DNA of 64,000 nucleotides, from NCBI GenBank assembly GCA_000156295.1, contig DS999226.1, positions 210,781-274,780 of the forward strand, given 5' to 3'. The stretch is from a marine gamma proteobacterium HTCC2148. Its GTDB lineage: Bacteria > Pseudomonadota > Gammaproteobacteria > Pseudomonadales > Halieaceae. The translations under genes were made by a program, and so were the position numbers. Positions 34,651 through 43,713 of this stretch are shown here, piece by piece. Under the pieces are notes generated by a model. It made no database searches. It had not been told where the DNA came from and was given only the letters and a program-made list of their open reading frames with translations. How positions within the stretch are numbered: position 1 is the stretch's first letter; every line of letters begins with the position of its first letter.

Positions 34651-35331
34651 ATGAATGCAATCGTTCCAGAGCACGCCCTAATAGCCTATTCTATTTCTCC
34701 GGAAGCCGAGAAGGTTCGCCGCGCACTCATCGCGGCTGGCCTTGAAACTCCGATGGTACCCACCGGTTTAGATGCTGAGGAAAAATATGATCGTCTGCGT
34801 CAATCGTTTACTGACGTGTTGAGCACGCTTGGGCTGGACCTCAGTGATGACAGCCTGTGTGAAACTCCGCACCGGATCGCCAAGATGTATCTCAACGAGA
34901 TATTTTCTGGCCTGGATTACGAGGGCTTCCCGCGCATTTCCACCATCGACAATAAGATGCAGGTTGACGAGATGGTATGCATTGACGAAATCGAGTTGGT
35001 AAGCACCTGCGAACACCACTTCGTTACCATTGACGGCTTTGCCAGAGTCGCTTATGTGCCCGGTGAAAAGGTTATTGGCCTGTCAAAAATCAATCGTATC
35101 GTGCGCTTCTTCGCCCAACGCCCCCAGGTGCAAGAGCGGTTAAACCGACAGATACTTGTAGCATTGCAGACGCTGTTGGAAACCGACGATGTTGCGGTGG
35201 CGATCGAAGCAACACACTATTGCGTGAAATCACGCGGCGTGATGGACGGCAATTCCAGCACCAGCACACTTGCCCTCGGGGGTTGTTTCAAACACGATCC
35301 TCAGCAGCGCAGAGAGTTCCTGAAGGCGTAA
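34651..35331 (+). CDS. folE: GTP cyclohydrolase I
   Basis: A 226-aa FolE that converts GTP to dihydroneopterin triphosphate. It aligns with the E. coli enzyme along its length: [40 protein letters not shown] with zinc Cys120 and catalytic His, [18 protein letters not shown], and [12 protein letters not shown] with the second zinc Cys. An AAGGA precedes the ATG. Extra folE copies occur beside photolyase and ChrR or LitR clusters, where pterins may serve photolyase antenna or monooxygenase cofactors; it could equally be the genome's only folate-pathway copy. I see no TGATC-type promoter in front of it. Confidence 0.95.
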   Translation: MNAIVPEHALIAYSISPEAEKVRRALIAAGLETPMVPTGLDAEEKYDRLRQSFTDVLSTLGLDLSDDSLCETPHRIAKMYLNEIFSGLDYEGFPRISTIDNKMQVDEMVCIDEIELVSTCEHHFVTIDGFARVAYVPGEKVIGLSKINRIVRFFAQRPQVQERLNRQILVALQTLLETDDVAVAIEATHYCVKSRGVMDGNSSTSTLALGGCFKHDPQQRREFLKA

Positions 35332-35542
35332 GAATACTTTGCCACATACGGAGCCCTTGCCTCTGGTAAGGGCCCCAAAGCCCCGCTGATTTATCACCGC
35401 TAGTATCCCTCGCGAGCGGTTCCCCGACCTGAACCCCTGTAGTACCCTACTCGAAGAAACCGAGCCTTTGTTGATTTGGCTCAAGCACCAGACAGACACA
35501 ACGCACATACTTGTAGCCGGTAACGAACTGTTCAGGGGTTTC

Positions 35543-37801
35543 ATGCACAAGCAAAATCCGAAAGTCGCAGCGCGAGTCACCCAGGCAATGCGAACTCTGC
35601 CTCGCGACCATTTTATCGAAATGAGCAATCCCTCTTTGGTTTTGGGACGCAGTATCCCGCCAACCAATGCCGTCTCGGAAATTTTGAACCACGCCAACAT
35701 CCAGCCTGATCACAAAATGTTGCTGGTTGGCACGGGGGCCGGCTATGTGGCTGCCCTGGCCAGCAAACTTGCTGCCAAAGTTGTCGCACTGGAAATCAGT
35801 GACGCTATGGCACAGCAAGCGCAAAAAAGATTCAACGAACTAGAACTTGCCAATCTGATTCAACGGACCGCTGACGGTAGTGCTGGCGCACCGGAGTTAG
35901 GTCCTTATGATCGCATTTTTGTAGCCACCCCAAGAGTGACCGACAAAGCCCCGTTGATAGCCCAACTCACGGATGGGGGGCAGCTGTTGGCCATTGAACA
36001 AGGCGAGAACGAAACTCTGATCCTGACACGCTACGAGGTCAATGAACCGGGCGCCGCTTTGCGTAAAGAATTGGCCATGGTAGATTTTTCCCGCGATACC
36101 GGCCTGACCCTGCTGGACATGGGCATGGTTGACCAGGTGATGCTGGCCGAGGCGCGTCGAGTTGCACGAGCCAAACGACTACCTGTTATCAATGTACTCA
36201 GAGAAAAGCTCAATCTCGAAGACTCAGCACTTTATCGCCGTTTGGCTGAAGAGAACGCCATTCCTTTTGCAGCTATTGACGACTTGTTACCCCAGGTCCA
36301 ACCGGAACTAATGGAAGGCTTTTCGCGCAGCTTTCTGGACAGCAATCACCTCATCCCACTCAAGGTAAAAGATCGCACCTTGCAGGTGGTAACCGACGAC
36401 CCGGACAGCTCGGTGGACGACATCTACCACATGTACCCCTACGACCAGGTCAGTAAAACCCTGGTCACCCCCAATGATTTCAAACGGCTTTGGACCACCG
36501 TAGAACTTTCATTACAAGGCAATGCCCACCAGTTGTGGTCTGCCAAACCTGAACCAGAGGAAAAAAAAGACGACCTGTTGGACCGAGAAAAAACCCGGAT
36601 TGAAGCTCATCTTATTACCCTTTGTGACGCCTTGTTACTGGATGCGGTCAGCGAGGGAGCAAGCGACCTGCACATAGAACAATACAAAAACAGCACCCGC
36701 ATCAGACTGCGGGTAGACGGTGACCTACACGACCTCACTCATTATCGTTTATCGCCCCAGGAAGCCAAGGGTCTAATCAATGTCATCAAGATCCGGGGCG
36801 ACATGGATATCGCTGAAAAGCGTTTACCACAGGGGGGGCGCTCCCAATTGACCGCCGGCGGCGTCAGCTATGACTTGCGTATCCAGATACAGCCTTCCCT
36901 TCACGGCGAGGCGGCAGTTATTCGCATGCTGCCGCAGTCAGGCAATATCGTAGACATCGAAGACCTGGGCATGACGGCGCCACTGATGAAGAGTTACCGC
37001 CGCCTGCTACAAAACCCATCGGGTCTGGTGCTGGTGGTAGGCCCAACCGGGTCCGGCAAATCCACCACCTTGTATGCCGGACTGTCGGAGTTGGCCCGCG
37101 ACGGCCGCCGTAAAGTACTGACCATTGAAGACCCGATCGAATACTCTATCGATGGTATTCAACAAACTTTCACCCGCTCAGATATAGGGTTCAATTTCGC
37201 CGATGGCATGCGCTCTTTTGTGCGCCTGGACCCGGACGTCATTCTGGTAGGAGAAATTCGTGATACCGAAACTGCCGTGGAGGCGATCAGGGCTTCACAG
37301 ACCGGACACGTGGTGTTGTCCACCCTGCACGCCAATGATGCGGTCGATGCCCTGCAACGTATTTATGACCTGGAGGTGCACGCTAATTCTGTCGCCAGCG
37401 AATTGATGGCCGTTATCGCCCAGAAACTCGCCAAACGGGTTTGCACTGACTGCCGCCAGGACGCCGAGCCTGACCCGGTCATACTGGCCGAGCTGTTCCC
37501 GGAAGGCGTGCCGGCAAGCTTTCGCTGCTTTGAAGGTGCCGGCTGCGAAACGTGCGGTGGGCGAGGCACCAAAGGCCGAGTGGGTGTGGTCGAATATATG
37601 CAGGTCAATACCGAGATCCGCACCGGCATATCGTTGCGCTACCCGATTGCCCAATTGCGTTCCATTGCGCTGGATTCCGGGCTGATCACTATGCGCGATA
37701 GCGCGCTCAATCATGTGATCGAGGGGACGATTCCACTGTCTGAACTTCCCAGGGTATTGCCATCAGAGCGCATGGCCCCGGAGAAGCGAGGTGCCTGGTA
37801 A
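35543..37801 (+). CDS. Fusion of PCMT-like methyltransferase domain with PilB/GspE-type secretion ATPase
   Basis: A 752-aa fusion. Residues about 5-165 have the fold of protein-L-isoaspartate O-methyltransferase: RVTQAMRTLPRDHFIE, then SAM motif LLVGTGAGYVAAL (60-72) and acidic VALEIS; the usual catalytic GQTISQP loop reads GRSIPPTN, so activity is uncertain. Residues about 190-325 are an MshEN domain, and 355-745 a type II secretion/type IV pilus ATPase with Walker A GPTGSGKST (500-508), Walker B VILVGEIRD, the TGHVVLSTLHAND His box and a CxxC...CxxC zinc site (634/637, 668/671). ATG 35543 has AGGGG 6 nt upstream; a TTG at 35468 is the alternative. No pilus or secretion genes nearby. The next ORF starts right after its stop. 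Confidence 0.88.
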   Translation: MHKQNPKVAARVTQAMRTLPRDHFIEMSNPSLVLGRSIPPTNAVSEILNHANIQPDHKMLLVGTGAGYVAALASKLAAKVVALEISDAMAQQAQKRFNELELANLIQRTADGSAGAPELGPYDRIFVATPRVTDKAPLIAQLTDGGQLLAIEQGENETLILTRYEVNEPGAALRKELAMVDFSRDTGLTLLDMGMVDQVMLAEARRVARAKRLPVINVLREKLNLEDSALYRRLAEENAIPFAAIDDLLPQVQPELMEGFSRSFLDSNHLIPLKVKDRTLQVVTDDPDSSVDDIYHMYPYDQVSKTLVTPNDFKRLWTTVELSLQGNAHQLWSAKPEPEEKKDDLLDREKTRIEAHLITLCDALLLDAVSEGASDLHIEQYKNSTRIRLRVDGDLHDLTHYRLSPQEAKGLINVIKIRGDMDIAEKRLPQGGRSQLTAGGVSYDLRIQIQPSLHGEAAVIRMLPQSGNIVDIEDLGMTAPLMKSYRRLLQNPSGLVLVVGPTGSGKSTTLYAGLSELARDGRRKVLTIEDPIEYSIDGIQQTFTRSDIGFNFADGMRSFVRLDPDVILVGEIRDTETAVEAIRASQTGHVVLSTLHANDAVDALQRIYDLEVHANSVASELMAVIAQKLAKRVCTDCRQDAEPDPVILAELFPEGVPASFRCFEGAGCETCGGRGTKGRVGVVEYMQVNTEIRTGISLRYPIAQLRSIALDSGLITMRDSALNHVIEGTIPLSELPRVLPSERMAPEKRGAW

Positions 37802-38896
37802 ATGAACAAGGAAAACATACAGCGGCTGCCTGCAGAGCAGTACTTCAGCGATGAGTTAGCGAGCCTGCGCGCCAACGACGCCTGGCCTAAACCACCGGGC
37901 TGGTTAATGTCGCCCAAAGGAGTGGAGACTTTTGTGCTGGGTGATGAGGCACTGACAATAGCGCCTAAATTTGTCGCGCCCAGTGAAATTGTCACCCGAG
38001 TAATCATCTCGCTGGCAACTCAGCGAGGTGCCATGCTAGTTGGCGAACCGGGCACTGCCAAGTCCTGGCTGTCTGAGCTAATATGCGCTGCCATTTGCGG
38101 TGACTCCACCCTTATCATCCAAGGTGGTGCCATTGAGACCATTCAGCAGCTGCTTTATACCTGGAATTCCGCCATTCTCGAACGCAAAGGGCCCTGTCTT
38201 GAGGCACTGATACCCGGCCCTATCTACCGGGGCATGGAACAAGGCTTGCTGGTCCGCTATGAAGAAATAGCGCGCTCCTCCCCTGCCCTGCAGGACGCTT
38301 TACTGTCGATCATGTCAGAAAGGTCTATTACCGTGCCCGAGCTCTCTGGCGAAGATGGCATATTGTACGCCCGCGACGGCTTTAACCTTGTGGCGACTTC
38401 AAACACCACTGACGTGGGCGTCAACGAGATGAGTTCGGCCCTGAAGCGGCGCATGAATTTTGAAACGATTCACCCTATCAAGTCAGTCGAAGATGAAATT
38501 GGTGTTGTTATCAGGGAGGCCGAAAAAGCACTGAAGGCTTCCGGAGTGGATGTGCAACCCGACGAAGATATCATTCGCGCATTAGTCGTTATTTTTCACG
38601 AGTTGCGCAACGGTCAGTCTCTGGATGGGCGCAGCACTGACCGACTGGCGTCGGCGGTGATGTCCACCGCAGAGGCGGTATCAGTTGCCCATGCCATGGG
38701 GGTCTACGCCTATTACTATCGGGAAGGAAGCATGCTGGCCGAAGACTTCACTGACTTTTTAGTCGGGGCCGCTATCAAGGATAATAGCGCTGACCTGAAA
38801 CGTATGAACCATTACTTCGAAACCGAGGTCGCACACAAACAAGGCGATGTATGGCAAATTATCTACCGGCGATGGCAGGAGTCGTTCAGGTTTTGA
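37802..38896 (+). CDS. MoxR-type AAA+ ATPase (YehL-like group)
   Basis: A 364-aa AAA+ ATPase. P-loop GEPGTAKS at 81-88, Walker B-like GLLVRYEEIARS (Arg-Tyr before EE instead of the usual hydrophobic-D), sensor I LVATSNTTD and the SSALKRRMNFE arginine finger. The PPGWLMSPKGVETFVLG prelude and GDSTLIIQGG place it in the group normally found with VWA and DUF5682/DUF5691-type proteins. None of those is near; instead it starts on the base after the stop of the PCMT-PilB fusion (TAAATG), so the two are co-translated. Role unknown; MoxR proteins usually remodel or insert metal into partner complexes. Confidence 0.88.
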   Translation: MNKENIQRLPAEQYFSDELASLRANDAWPKPPGWLMSPKGVETFVLGDEALTIAPKFVAPSEIVTRVIISLATQRGAMLVGEPGTAKSWLSELICAAICGDSTLIIQGGAIETIQQLLYTWNSAILERKGPCLEALIPGPIYRGMEQGLLVRYEEIARSSPALQDALLSIMSERSITVPELSGEDGILYARDGFNLVATSNTTDVGVNEMSSALKRRMNFETIHPIKSVEDEIGVVIREAEKALKASGVDVQPDEDIIRALVVIFHELRNGQSLDGRSTDRLASAVMSTAEAVSVAHAMGVYAYYYREGSMLAEDFTDFLVGAAIKDNSADLKRMNHYFETEVAHKQGDVWQIIYRRWQESFRF

Positions 38897-38930
38897 CCAG
38901 GTATCCGCAGCAGTGATGACCTCGCGCAGA

Positions 38931-39494
38931 TCAGTCCTCTTCACGTAACTTGATCGGGCCAAACATTTCAGGGAACCGCCCTTCCATGCCCTTATAAAAC
39001 TCACGAAAATAATTCATATCTTCGGTCACGTTGCCGGTTACCGTGATCGCTGGACCAAAGCCCCCGCGTTTTTGGCCAAAGTCCAGGAATGAGGGGCAAA
39101 TAGGTACATTCGCCTGTCTGGCGATGTGATAAAAACCAGACTTCCAGTGCTCCGCTTTTGCCCGGGTTCCTTCCGTGGGCACCACCAGAACCAGCTCGTT
39201 CTGTGCTGCAAAAGCGGCGATCATGCTGTCTACTGTGTTGGTGCTTTTATGGCGAACAATGGGCATCCCACCCATGGCCCGCATCAACCAACTTAGCGGC
39301 GGCCAGAACAACGAATGCTTAGCCATCCAGGTCACTTTCATATCGAAAGCGGCGGCAAATAGCAGCATCAGCGGAAAATCCCAATTCGAGGTGTGAGGGG
39401 CGGCAATTAACACGTACTGCGGGTATTCAGGCTTGGCGCCTTCCAACTTCCAGCCAAACAGACCCAGCAGCTTGCGGGCCAGTGACTGTTTCAT
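38931..39494 (-). CDS. PlsC-like lysophospholipid/glycerol acyltransferase
   Basis: A 187-aa single-domain acyltransferase: HTSNWD (the HX4D catalytic motif) near residue 34 and VPTEGTR (block III, EGTR) near 105, with hydrophobic segments between. The short length and WDFPLML sequence fit the group of small 1-acyl-glycerol-3-phosphate acyltransferase-like proteins often annotated only as glycerol acyltransferase. Membrane-associated on the cytoplasmic side. Convergent with the MoxR gene; physiological substrate not known. Confidence 0.85.
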   Translation of the reverse strand: MKQSLARKLLGLFGWKLEGAKPEYPQYVLIAAPHTSNWDFPLMLLFAAAFDMKVTWMAKHSLFWPPLSWLMRAMGGMPIVRHKSTNTVDSMIAAFAAQNELVLVVPTEGTRAKAEHWKSGFYHIARQANVPICPSFLDFGQKRGGFGPAITVTGNVTEDMNYFREFYKGMEGRFPEMFGPIKLREED

Positions 39495-39537
39495 ATTAGC
39501 GGTCCGAGATGGGCATCACACAATAGCATAAGCAAAC

Positions 39538-39999
39538 TCAAATAGCTCCGCTGTTGCGAGCCAGATAACGGTCAAGGGCGTTCGCAAATGCCTGCTTATC
39601 TCGGGGGCCCAGCGCCGCAGGACCGCCGCCTATATCACCGCTCGAACGCATCGTATCCATAAAGTCCCGCATGTTCAGGCGGGGTTTAATATTGTCTGCT
39701 GTCAATTGCTCTCCCCTTGGTGATATCACCCCGGCGCCCTTTTCAATCACTTCCGCAGACAGTGGAATATCGGATGTGATCACCAGATCTCTTTCACTTA
39801 CCTGCGCCACAATATAGTCATCAGCGACATCAAAACCCTGAGGTACCTGGCGACAGCTAATCCAGGGTGAACTAGGGGCGGGGATAACATGGTTTGCGAC
39901 CAGAACCAGAGGCTGTTCCAGGCGATTGGCAGCACGATACAAAATTTCCCGGATGACCTTGGGGCACGCATCGGCGTCTACCCATACCGTTATGGCCAT
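39538..39999 (-). CDS. yaiI: UPF0178/YaiI protein
   Basis: A 153-aa DUF188/YaiI protein with the PIN-like start [19 protein letters not shown] and the conserved [13 protein letters not shown] and [11 protein letters not shown] segments. Length matches E. coli YaiI (152 aa). A nuclease function is suspected from the fold but unproven. Same strand as the acyltransferase 43 bp away; divergent from the kinase gene. Confidence 0.93.
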   Translation of the reverse strand: MAITVWVDADACPKVIREILYRAANRLEQPLVLVANHVIPAPSSPWISCRQVPQGFDVADDYIVAQVSERDLVITSDIPLSAEVIEKGAGVISPRGEQLTADNIKPRLNMRDFMDTMRSSGDIGGGPAALGPRDKQAFANALDRYLARNSGAI

Positions 40000-40150
40000 T
40001 AATTCTCTCCAGCGGCTTGATTACCATACCGTATCCGAAGCCATGGCATATTGCGATACTGGCTCTTTCCTATCTCCATCATGCGACAGCAAAACAGCCA
40101 AAGCACGACGCCTGCTATATACTCCAGCTTTCAATCAGGGAGGGATGCAA

Positions 40151-41356
40151 ATGAACGACGAGTTGTTTCGACACACCCAAACCGTCGATCGAAGCAGCGA
40201 TGACTCGGCAATTAACGGACGAACACCGACTGACCCAACTCAGAATGAAGTGGCACCGCAACAAGAAGGCGACGTCATCCTCGATCGCTTTGAGGTGAAA
40301 CGCTTCCTTGGCAGTGGTGCTTTCGGGTTTGTTTTTCTCGCTTATGACATGGACCTTGATCGTCTGGTCGCCATAAAAAAACCCTCCCAGAGAATGCTGT
40401 CCCAGCTGGGCAATATCGACCAACTCATCAGAGAAGCGCGCACTGTAGCCCAGCTCGATCATGAAAACATCGTTCCTGTCTACGATACCCTCAGCGCACC
40501 AGACGGTTCCTGCTACATCATTTCAAAGTTTGTTCGCGGCCAGGATCTGCGCTCATTGCTGCTGCAAGGCCGCCCAGGAATGCCTAAAATTGTCAAAACG
40601 ATAAAAGACGTTGCCTTCGCATTGCATCACGCCCACCTTAACGCGATTGTTCACTGCGACATCAAGCCAGCGAACATCATGCTCGATGACAATGGCAAGG
40701 CTCACGTTACCGACTTTGGCATTGCATTCAACCTGAAAGCCTGTCTGCAAGACACAGCATCAGACGGTACACCCGCTTATATGAGCCCGGAACAAACCCA
40801 GGAGCAGAATAAATCGCTGGACGGTCGTTCCGATGTTTACTCGCTGGGCATTGTGCTTTATGAGCTACTGTGCGGGCAGCTGCCGTTCTCTGGTGAAACT
40901 CGGACCGAGCTGGTCAACAACATACTTAGTGCCAATGCCAGACCACCTCGCCAAATAGACGATAGCATACCCAGGATTATTGAAACCATTTGCCTGAAGG
41001 CGATGGCTCGCGACCCCGCACAACGATACACAACAGCGCTGGATATGGCCCGTGATCTTGAACAATACGCCGGCTATGATCCCAAGCCCATTGATGTTTC
41101 GATGGTCGACGTACCGCCAGAACTCAATAAGCTCATTGAAGAGCTCTCCGAGAACACCCATGACATTTGGGCAGTTCAGCGGTACCAGGATGGCTGGAAG
41201 TTAGGAGACGTGCGCAACGACAGTCACAAGACTCACCCTTGCCTGATAGCTTATGAGCAACTTCCTGAATCAGAAAAGCAATATGATCGTGCCACCGTAT
41301 TAGGCACTATCAAGGGCATGCTGGCACTGGGCTACACTATTGAAAAGAAAAACTAG
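40151..41356 (+). CDS. Serine/threonine protein kinase with C-terminal RyR domain
   Basis: A 401-aa soluble kinase. After a 45-residue polar leader the kinase domain has the Gly loop GSGAFGFVF (54-62), Lys76 in VAIKKP, HCDIKPANIML (168-178; Cys replaces Arg of HRD, so a non-RD kinase), DFG 188-190 and MSPEQ. Residues about 322-398 (VPPELNKLIEELSENTHDIW, GWKLGD, KTHPCLIAYEQLPESEK, GYTI) are an RyR domain, a ligand-binding module named after ryanodine receptors. No transmembrane or PASTA segment. ATG 40151 has GGAGGG at correct spacing; the ATG two codons earlier is too close. Convergent, 23 bp, with the SLOG-like membrane protein. Confidence 0.88.
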   Translation: MNDELFRHTQTVDRSSDDSAINGRTPTDPTQNEVAPQQEGDVILDRFEVKRFLGSGAFGFVFLAYDMDLDRLVAIKKPSQRMLSQLGNIDQLIREARTVAQLDHENIVPVYDTLSAPDGSCYIISKFVRGQDLRSLLLQGRPGMPKIVKTIKDVAFALHHAHLNAIVHCDIKPANIMLDDNGKAHVTDFGIAFNLKACLQDTASDGTPAYMSPEQTQEQNKSLDGRSDVYSLGIVLYELLCGQLPFSGETRTELVNNILSANARPPRQIDDSIPRIIETICLKAMARDPAQRYTTALDMARDLEQYAGYDPKPIDVSMVDVPPELNKLIEELSENTHDIWAVQRYQDGWKLGDVRNDSHKTHPCLIAYEQLPESEKQYDRATVLGTIKGMLALGYTIEKKN

Positions 41357-41379
41357 CCGCTAGCGTATCAAAGCCATGT

Positions 41380-43089
41380 TTAGGCATGCAGGCCAGAGTG
41401 CTCCAGCGGTCGCTCACGATGAATCAATATCCATTCTGAATGCTCTTCCAGACAAGCCTCTCCCAAAGCTCGCAATACTTTTTCCTGCATAACCGGGTCC
41501 GATTTGGCGGCGAGCGATTGACGCTGTGCATTGCTGAACGTCTTGTGCATGAACTGATATTGCTTGGTCAACTCTTTATCAGCCTTCTTATACGCATAAG
41601 CTTGCCGAATGCCCGCGGTCAAAGGCAGAAGACCCATCAGGATGAACAGAATGTTGGTTGCGGTATCGTCAAGAATGGATCCAATCGCAAGCAGTAACAA
41701 GGCGATAAAAATGCCCACCCACAGAGTGAACGTGCCATAGAACTCATTCCGCTTCAGCTTTTTTTCCCTGTGCAGGGAGGCCGAATCGTAATACCCGAGC
41801 TGCCCTGTTTCCGCTTCTGCATCGCCAATCCAGTTATCAATGGCCAGCTCCAGGCCATTGCTGGCACGGTCTGGATTGACTCTTCCTGAGCCACCTACGC
41901 TCCTCATCACATGTCGAATCCAGACTAACTCCATATCCTGCTTTTGCATCATATTGTCATAGGTAAAAGCGGCTCCGTTGTAATCCTCAATGCCTGCCAG
42001 AGTCCAGTAAAATTGAACGCGCAGCCCTTCGGCCAGGGCTCGGTTATCGAGGTACTTCCGGTGCCATTGGAAATGGCCCGCCATTTTGTTAAGAAACAAG
42101 GCCACAAAAAAGAAAAAGAGAAAGGCTGGCAGCAGGATGGAAAACTCAACGTACTCCGAATAGATGATAAAACTGGCACCCATCAACACCGCCAAAACGT
42201 GAGTAAAGAAAAGCTCCCGCTCGACAAATCCTCGATATCGAATAGCCAGCCAGTCCGCGGTCTGGTGCGCGTTATCAATCTCCTTCAGATTAGGATCGGA
42301 ACGCATATCCCGATGTTCAATCAGACTAATACCAGAAGACTTTATCGCCGATTGATACTTAAGACCATCGAGACGGAAATCCTGCAGATGGAGAAATGGG
42401 GCTCGATACCTTTCCGGCATTTCGACACATTCAAACACGCTTTCGTTGCTAAGCCAGCGGCCACGGTCGCGAGTTTCTTCCTCGGCACGGGGGCAGTGAA
42501 TATGATAAATCAGGTCGCTTTCTTTATCCGCCAGCAAGTGGTCAACACCGTGTTCACCGGTAATCCCGCTCATTTCGTCATGTAACTGGAAGTTGACTAC
42601 ACTGCCTGTGCCACCCGGCTTATAAACATCTTTCCCATCCCAGAGTGCCAGTACAATGTGTGAGTGACTGGCGACATAGGTTCCAAGCTGGGCATACTGC
42701 AAGTTTCTGGCGTCTCCTTGTTCTCTTATCGATTCGAGGGAATTGCCCTGAGCGAGCGGTAATTCAAAGACTAAGGACTGTCGCAAAAGCGCCTGAAATA
42801 CTTCCAAGGAGTGGGGGTCTACAAAGTCTTCTTGGTACTCTGTCAGTGGCATAGGTAAGGGCACTTCCAGGGAGAGCCCCATGTTGATCGCTACCTGGGC
42901 AACCAGGGTATCGCCACCTGTTGCGAGCGGATTGACAACAACCAGCGGCAAATCCGGAAACATGTGCTGCAAACTGGCAAAGAACTCGCGAGTTTGTCGG
43001 GTGATGCTTTCTTCATCAGCGTGGCTTAAGTCGCGATGCGCCGTTACTCCGATTTTCAGACAAATATTGCCATCTCTAAGACTTGTCAA
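41380..43089 (-). CDS. Membrane protein with N-terminal SLOG-like Rossmann domain and four TM helices
   Basis: A 569-aa protein. Residues about 8-160 have a Rossmann-like SLOG pattern: CLKIGVTAHRDLSH, a strand plus PLATGGDTLVAQVA (52-67), LEVPLPMPLTEYQEDF (phosphate-handling style loop), and HSHIVLALWDG. Two membrane hairpins follow, at about 294-333 and 452-494, each flanked by long helices, resembling the SLATT-type two-TM modules associated with SLOG and nucleotidyltransferase systems. TTG start at 43087-43089 with AGGGA 8 nt upstream; no ATG fits. It should sense a nucleotide-like ligand and act at the inner membrane. Assignment to SLOG/SLATT is by motif, not by search. Confidence 0.72.
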   Translation of the reverse strand: MTSLRDGNICLKIGVTAHRDLSHADEESITRQTREFFASLQHMFPDLPLVVVNPLATGGDTLVAQVAINMGLSLEVPLPMPLTEYQEDFVDPHSLEVFQALLRQSLVFELPLAQGNSLESIREQGDARNLQYAQLGTYVASHSHIVLALWDGKDVYKPGGTGSVVNFQLHDEMSGITGEHGVDHLLADKESDLIYHIHCPRAEEETRDRGRWLSNESVFECVEMPERYRAPFLHLQDFRLDGLKYQSAIKSSGISLIEHRDMRSDPNLKEIDNAHQTADWLAIRYRGFVERELFFTHVLAVLMGASFIIYSEYVEFSILLPAFLFFFFVALFLNKMAGHFQWHRKYLDNRALAEGLRVQFYWTLAGIEDYNGAAFTYDNMMQKQDMELVWIRHVMRSVGGSGRVNPDRASNGLELAIDNWIGDAEAETGQLGYYDSASLHREKKLKRNEFYGTFTLWVGIFIALLLLAIGSILDDTATNILFILMGLLPLTAGIRQAYAYKKADKELTKQYQFMHKTFSNAQRQSLAAKSDPVMQEKVLRALGEACLEEHSEWILIHRERPLEHSGLHA

Positions 43090-43249
43090 TCTGCGGTCCC
43101 TGCGGTCTGGAAGCTCGCGCTTCTATGGAATCATAATACCGCGACTTTTCTATTGTTTGCACTAAGCTAGACGCAATACCGCGAGTCCCTTGGAGGCACT
43201 CAACGTTGCCAATTTCCCAGGAAAAGCCCTGTCGGCTTTAACACTCATC

Positions 43250-43267
43250 AAAACCGTTAAAACCGTT
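43250..43267 (+). repeat. Two tandem 9-bp repeats upstream of yjbQ
   Basis: AAAACCGTT occurs twice in a row, followed by an A-run. Possibly a binding site or chance; it lies 30 bp before the yjbQ start. Confidence 0.4.
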
Positions 43268-43296
43268 AAAAAATGAAGTAAACTGTCGACAGATTA

Positions 43297-43713
43297 ATGG
43301 CAGGTAAAGCAGTGATAGAACAACTGGACATCAGAATCTCAGGACAGGGACTACACCCCTTCACCCCCGTCGTGAGCGAGCTGGTCAAAAGCAGCGGCCT
43401 CGATGAAGGTCTGTGCTCACTTTTTATCCGCCACACCTCTGCCAGCCTGTTAATTCAGGAAAACTATGATGATAGCGCCAGAGTCGACCTGGAAAACTGG
43501 CTCAACAGGCTAGTGCCGGAAAACGATTCGCTTTACACCCACACTCTGGAAGGCGCAGATGATATGCCAGCACATATTAAATCAGCCCTCACTGCGAGTC
43601 AGTTGGCTATCCCCTTTCAGCGGGGGCAACTGATGTTAGGCACATGGCAGGGTATTTATCTTTGGGAGCACCGGCATTACACCGGTGAGCGACAGGTCGT
43701 AGTGCACCTGTGA
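43297..43713 (+). CDS. yjbQ: YjbQ/UPF0047 family protein
   Basis: A 138-aa UPF0047 protein with the conserved LFIRHTSASLLIQENYDD, EGADDMPAHIKSAL and GTWQGIYLWEHR segments. E. coli YjbQ has weak thiamine-phosphate-synthase activity; its true substrate is unknown. The ATG at 43297 lacks a clear ribosome site; GTG 43312, with AGGT before it, is an alternative start. Its stop overlaps the glcD GTG (GTGA), so it leads the glycolate oxidase operon. Confidence 0.9.
   Translation: MAGKAVIEQLDIRISGQGLHPFTPVVSELVKSSGLDEGLCSLFIRHTSASLLIQENYDDSARVDLENWLNRLVPENDSLYTHTLEGADDMPAHIKSALTASQLAIPFQRGQLMLGTWQGIYLWEHRHYTGERQVVVHL

Noticed and set aside
35353-35373. Hairpin GCCCTTGC-CTCTG-GTAAGGGC after folE as a terminator
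   Set aside because: The stem has eight pairs including one G-T, but no T-run follows, so a Rho-independent terminator is not supported.
37802-38896. MoxR gene as part of a normal MoxR-VWA operon
   Set aside because: Flanking genes are an acyltransferase, YaiI and the PCMT-PilB fusion; no VWA-domain gene is adjacent. The ordinary Bat operon is a separate locus at 56.4-63.3 kb.
41380-43089. TIR or patatin-type effector in the membrane protein
   Set aside because: No GxSxG/GGxRG or TIR catalytic Glu pattern is visible; the N-terminus fits a SLOG-like Rossmann domain better.
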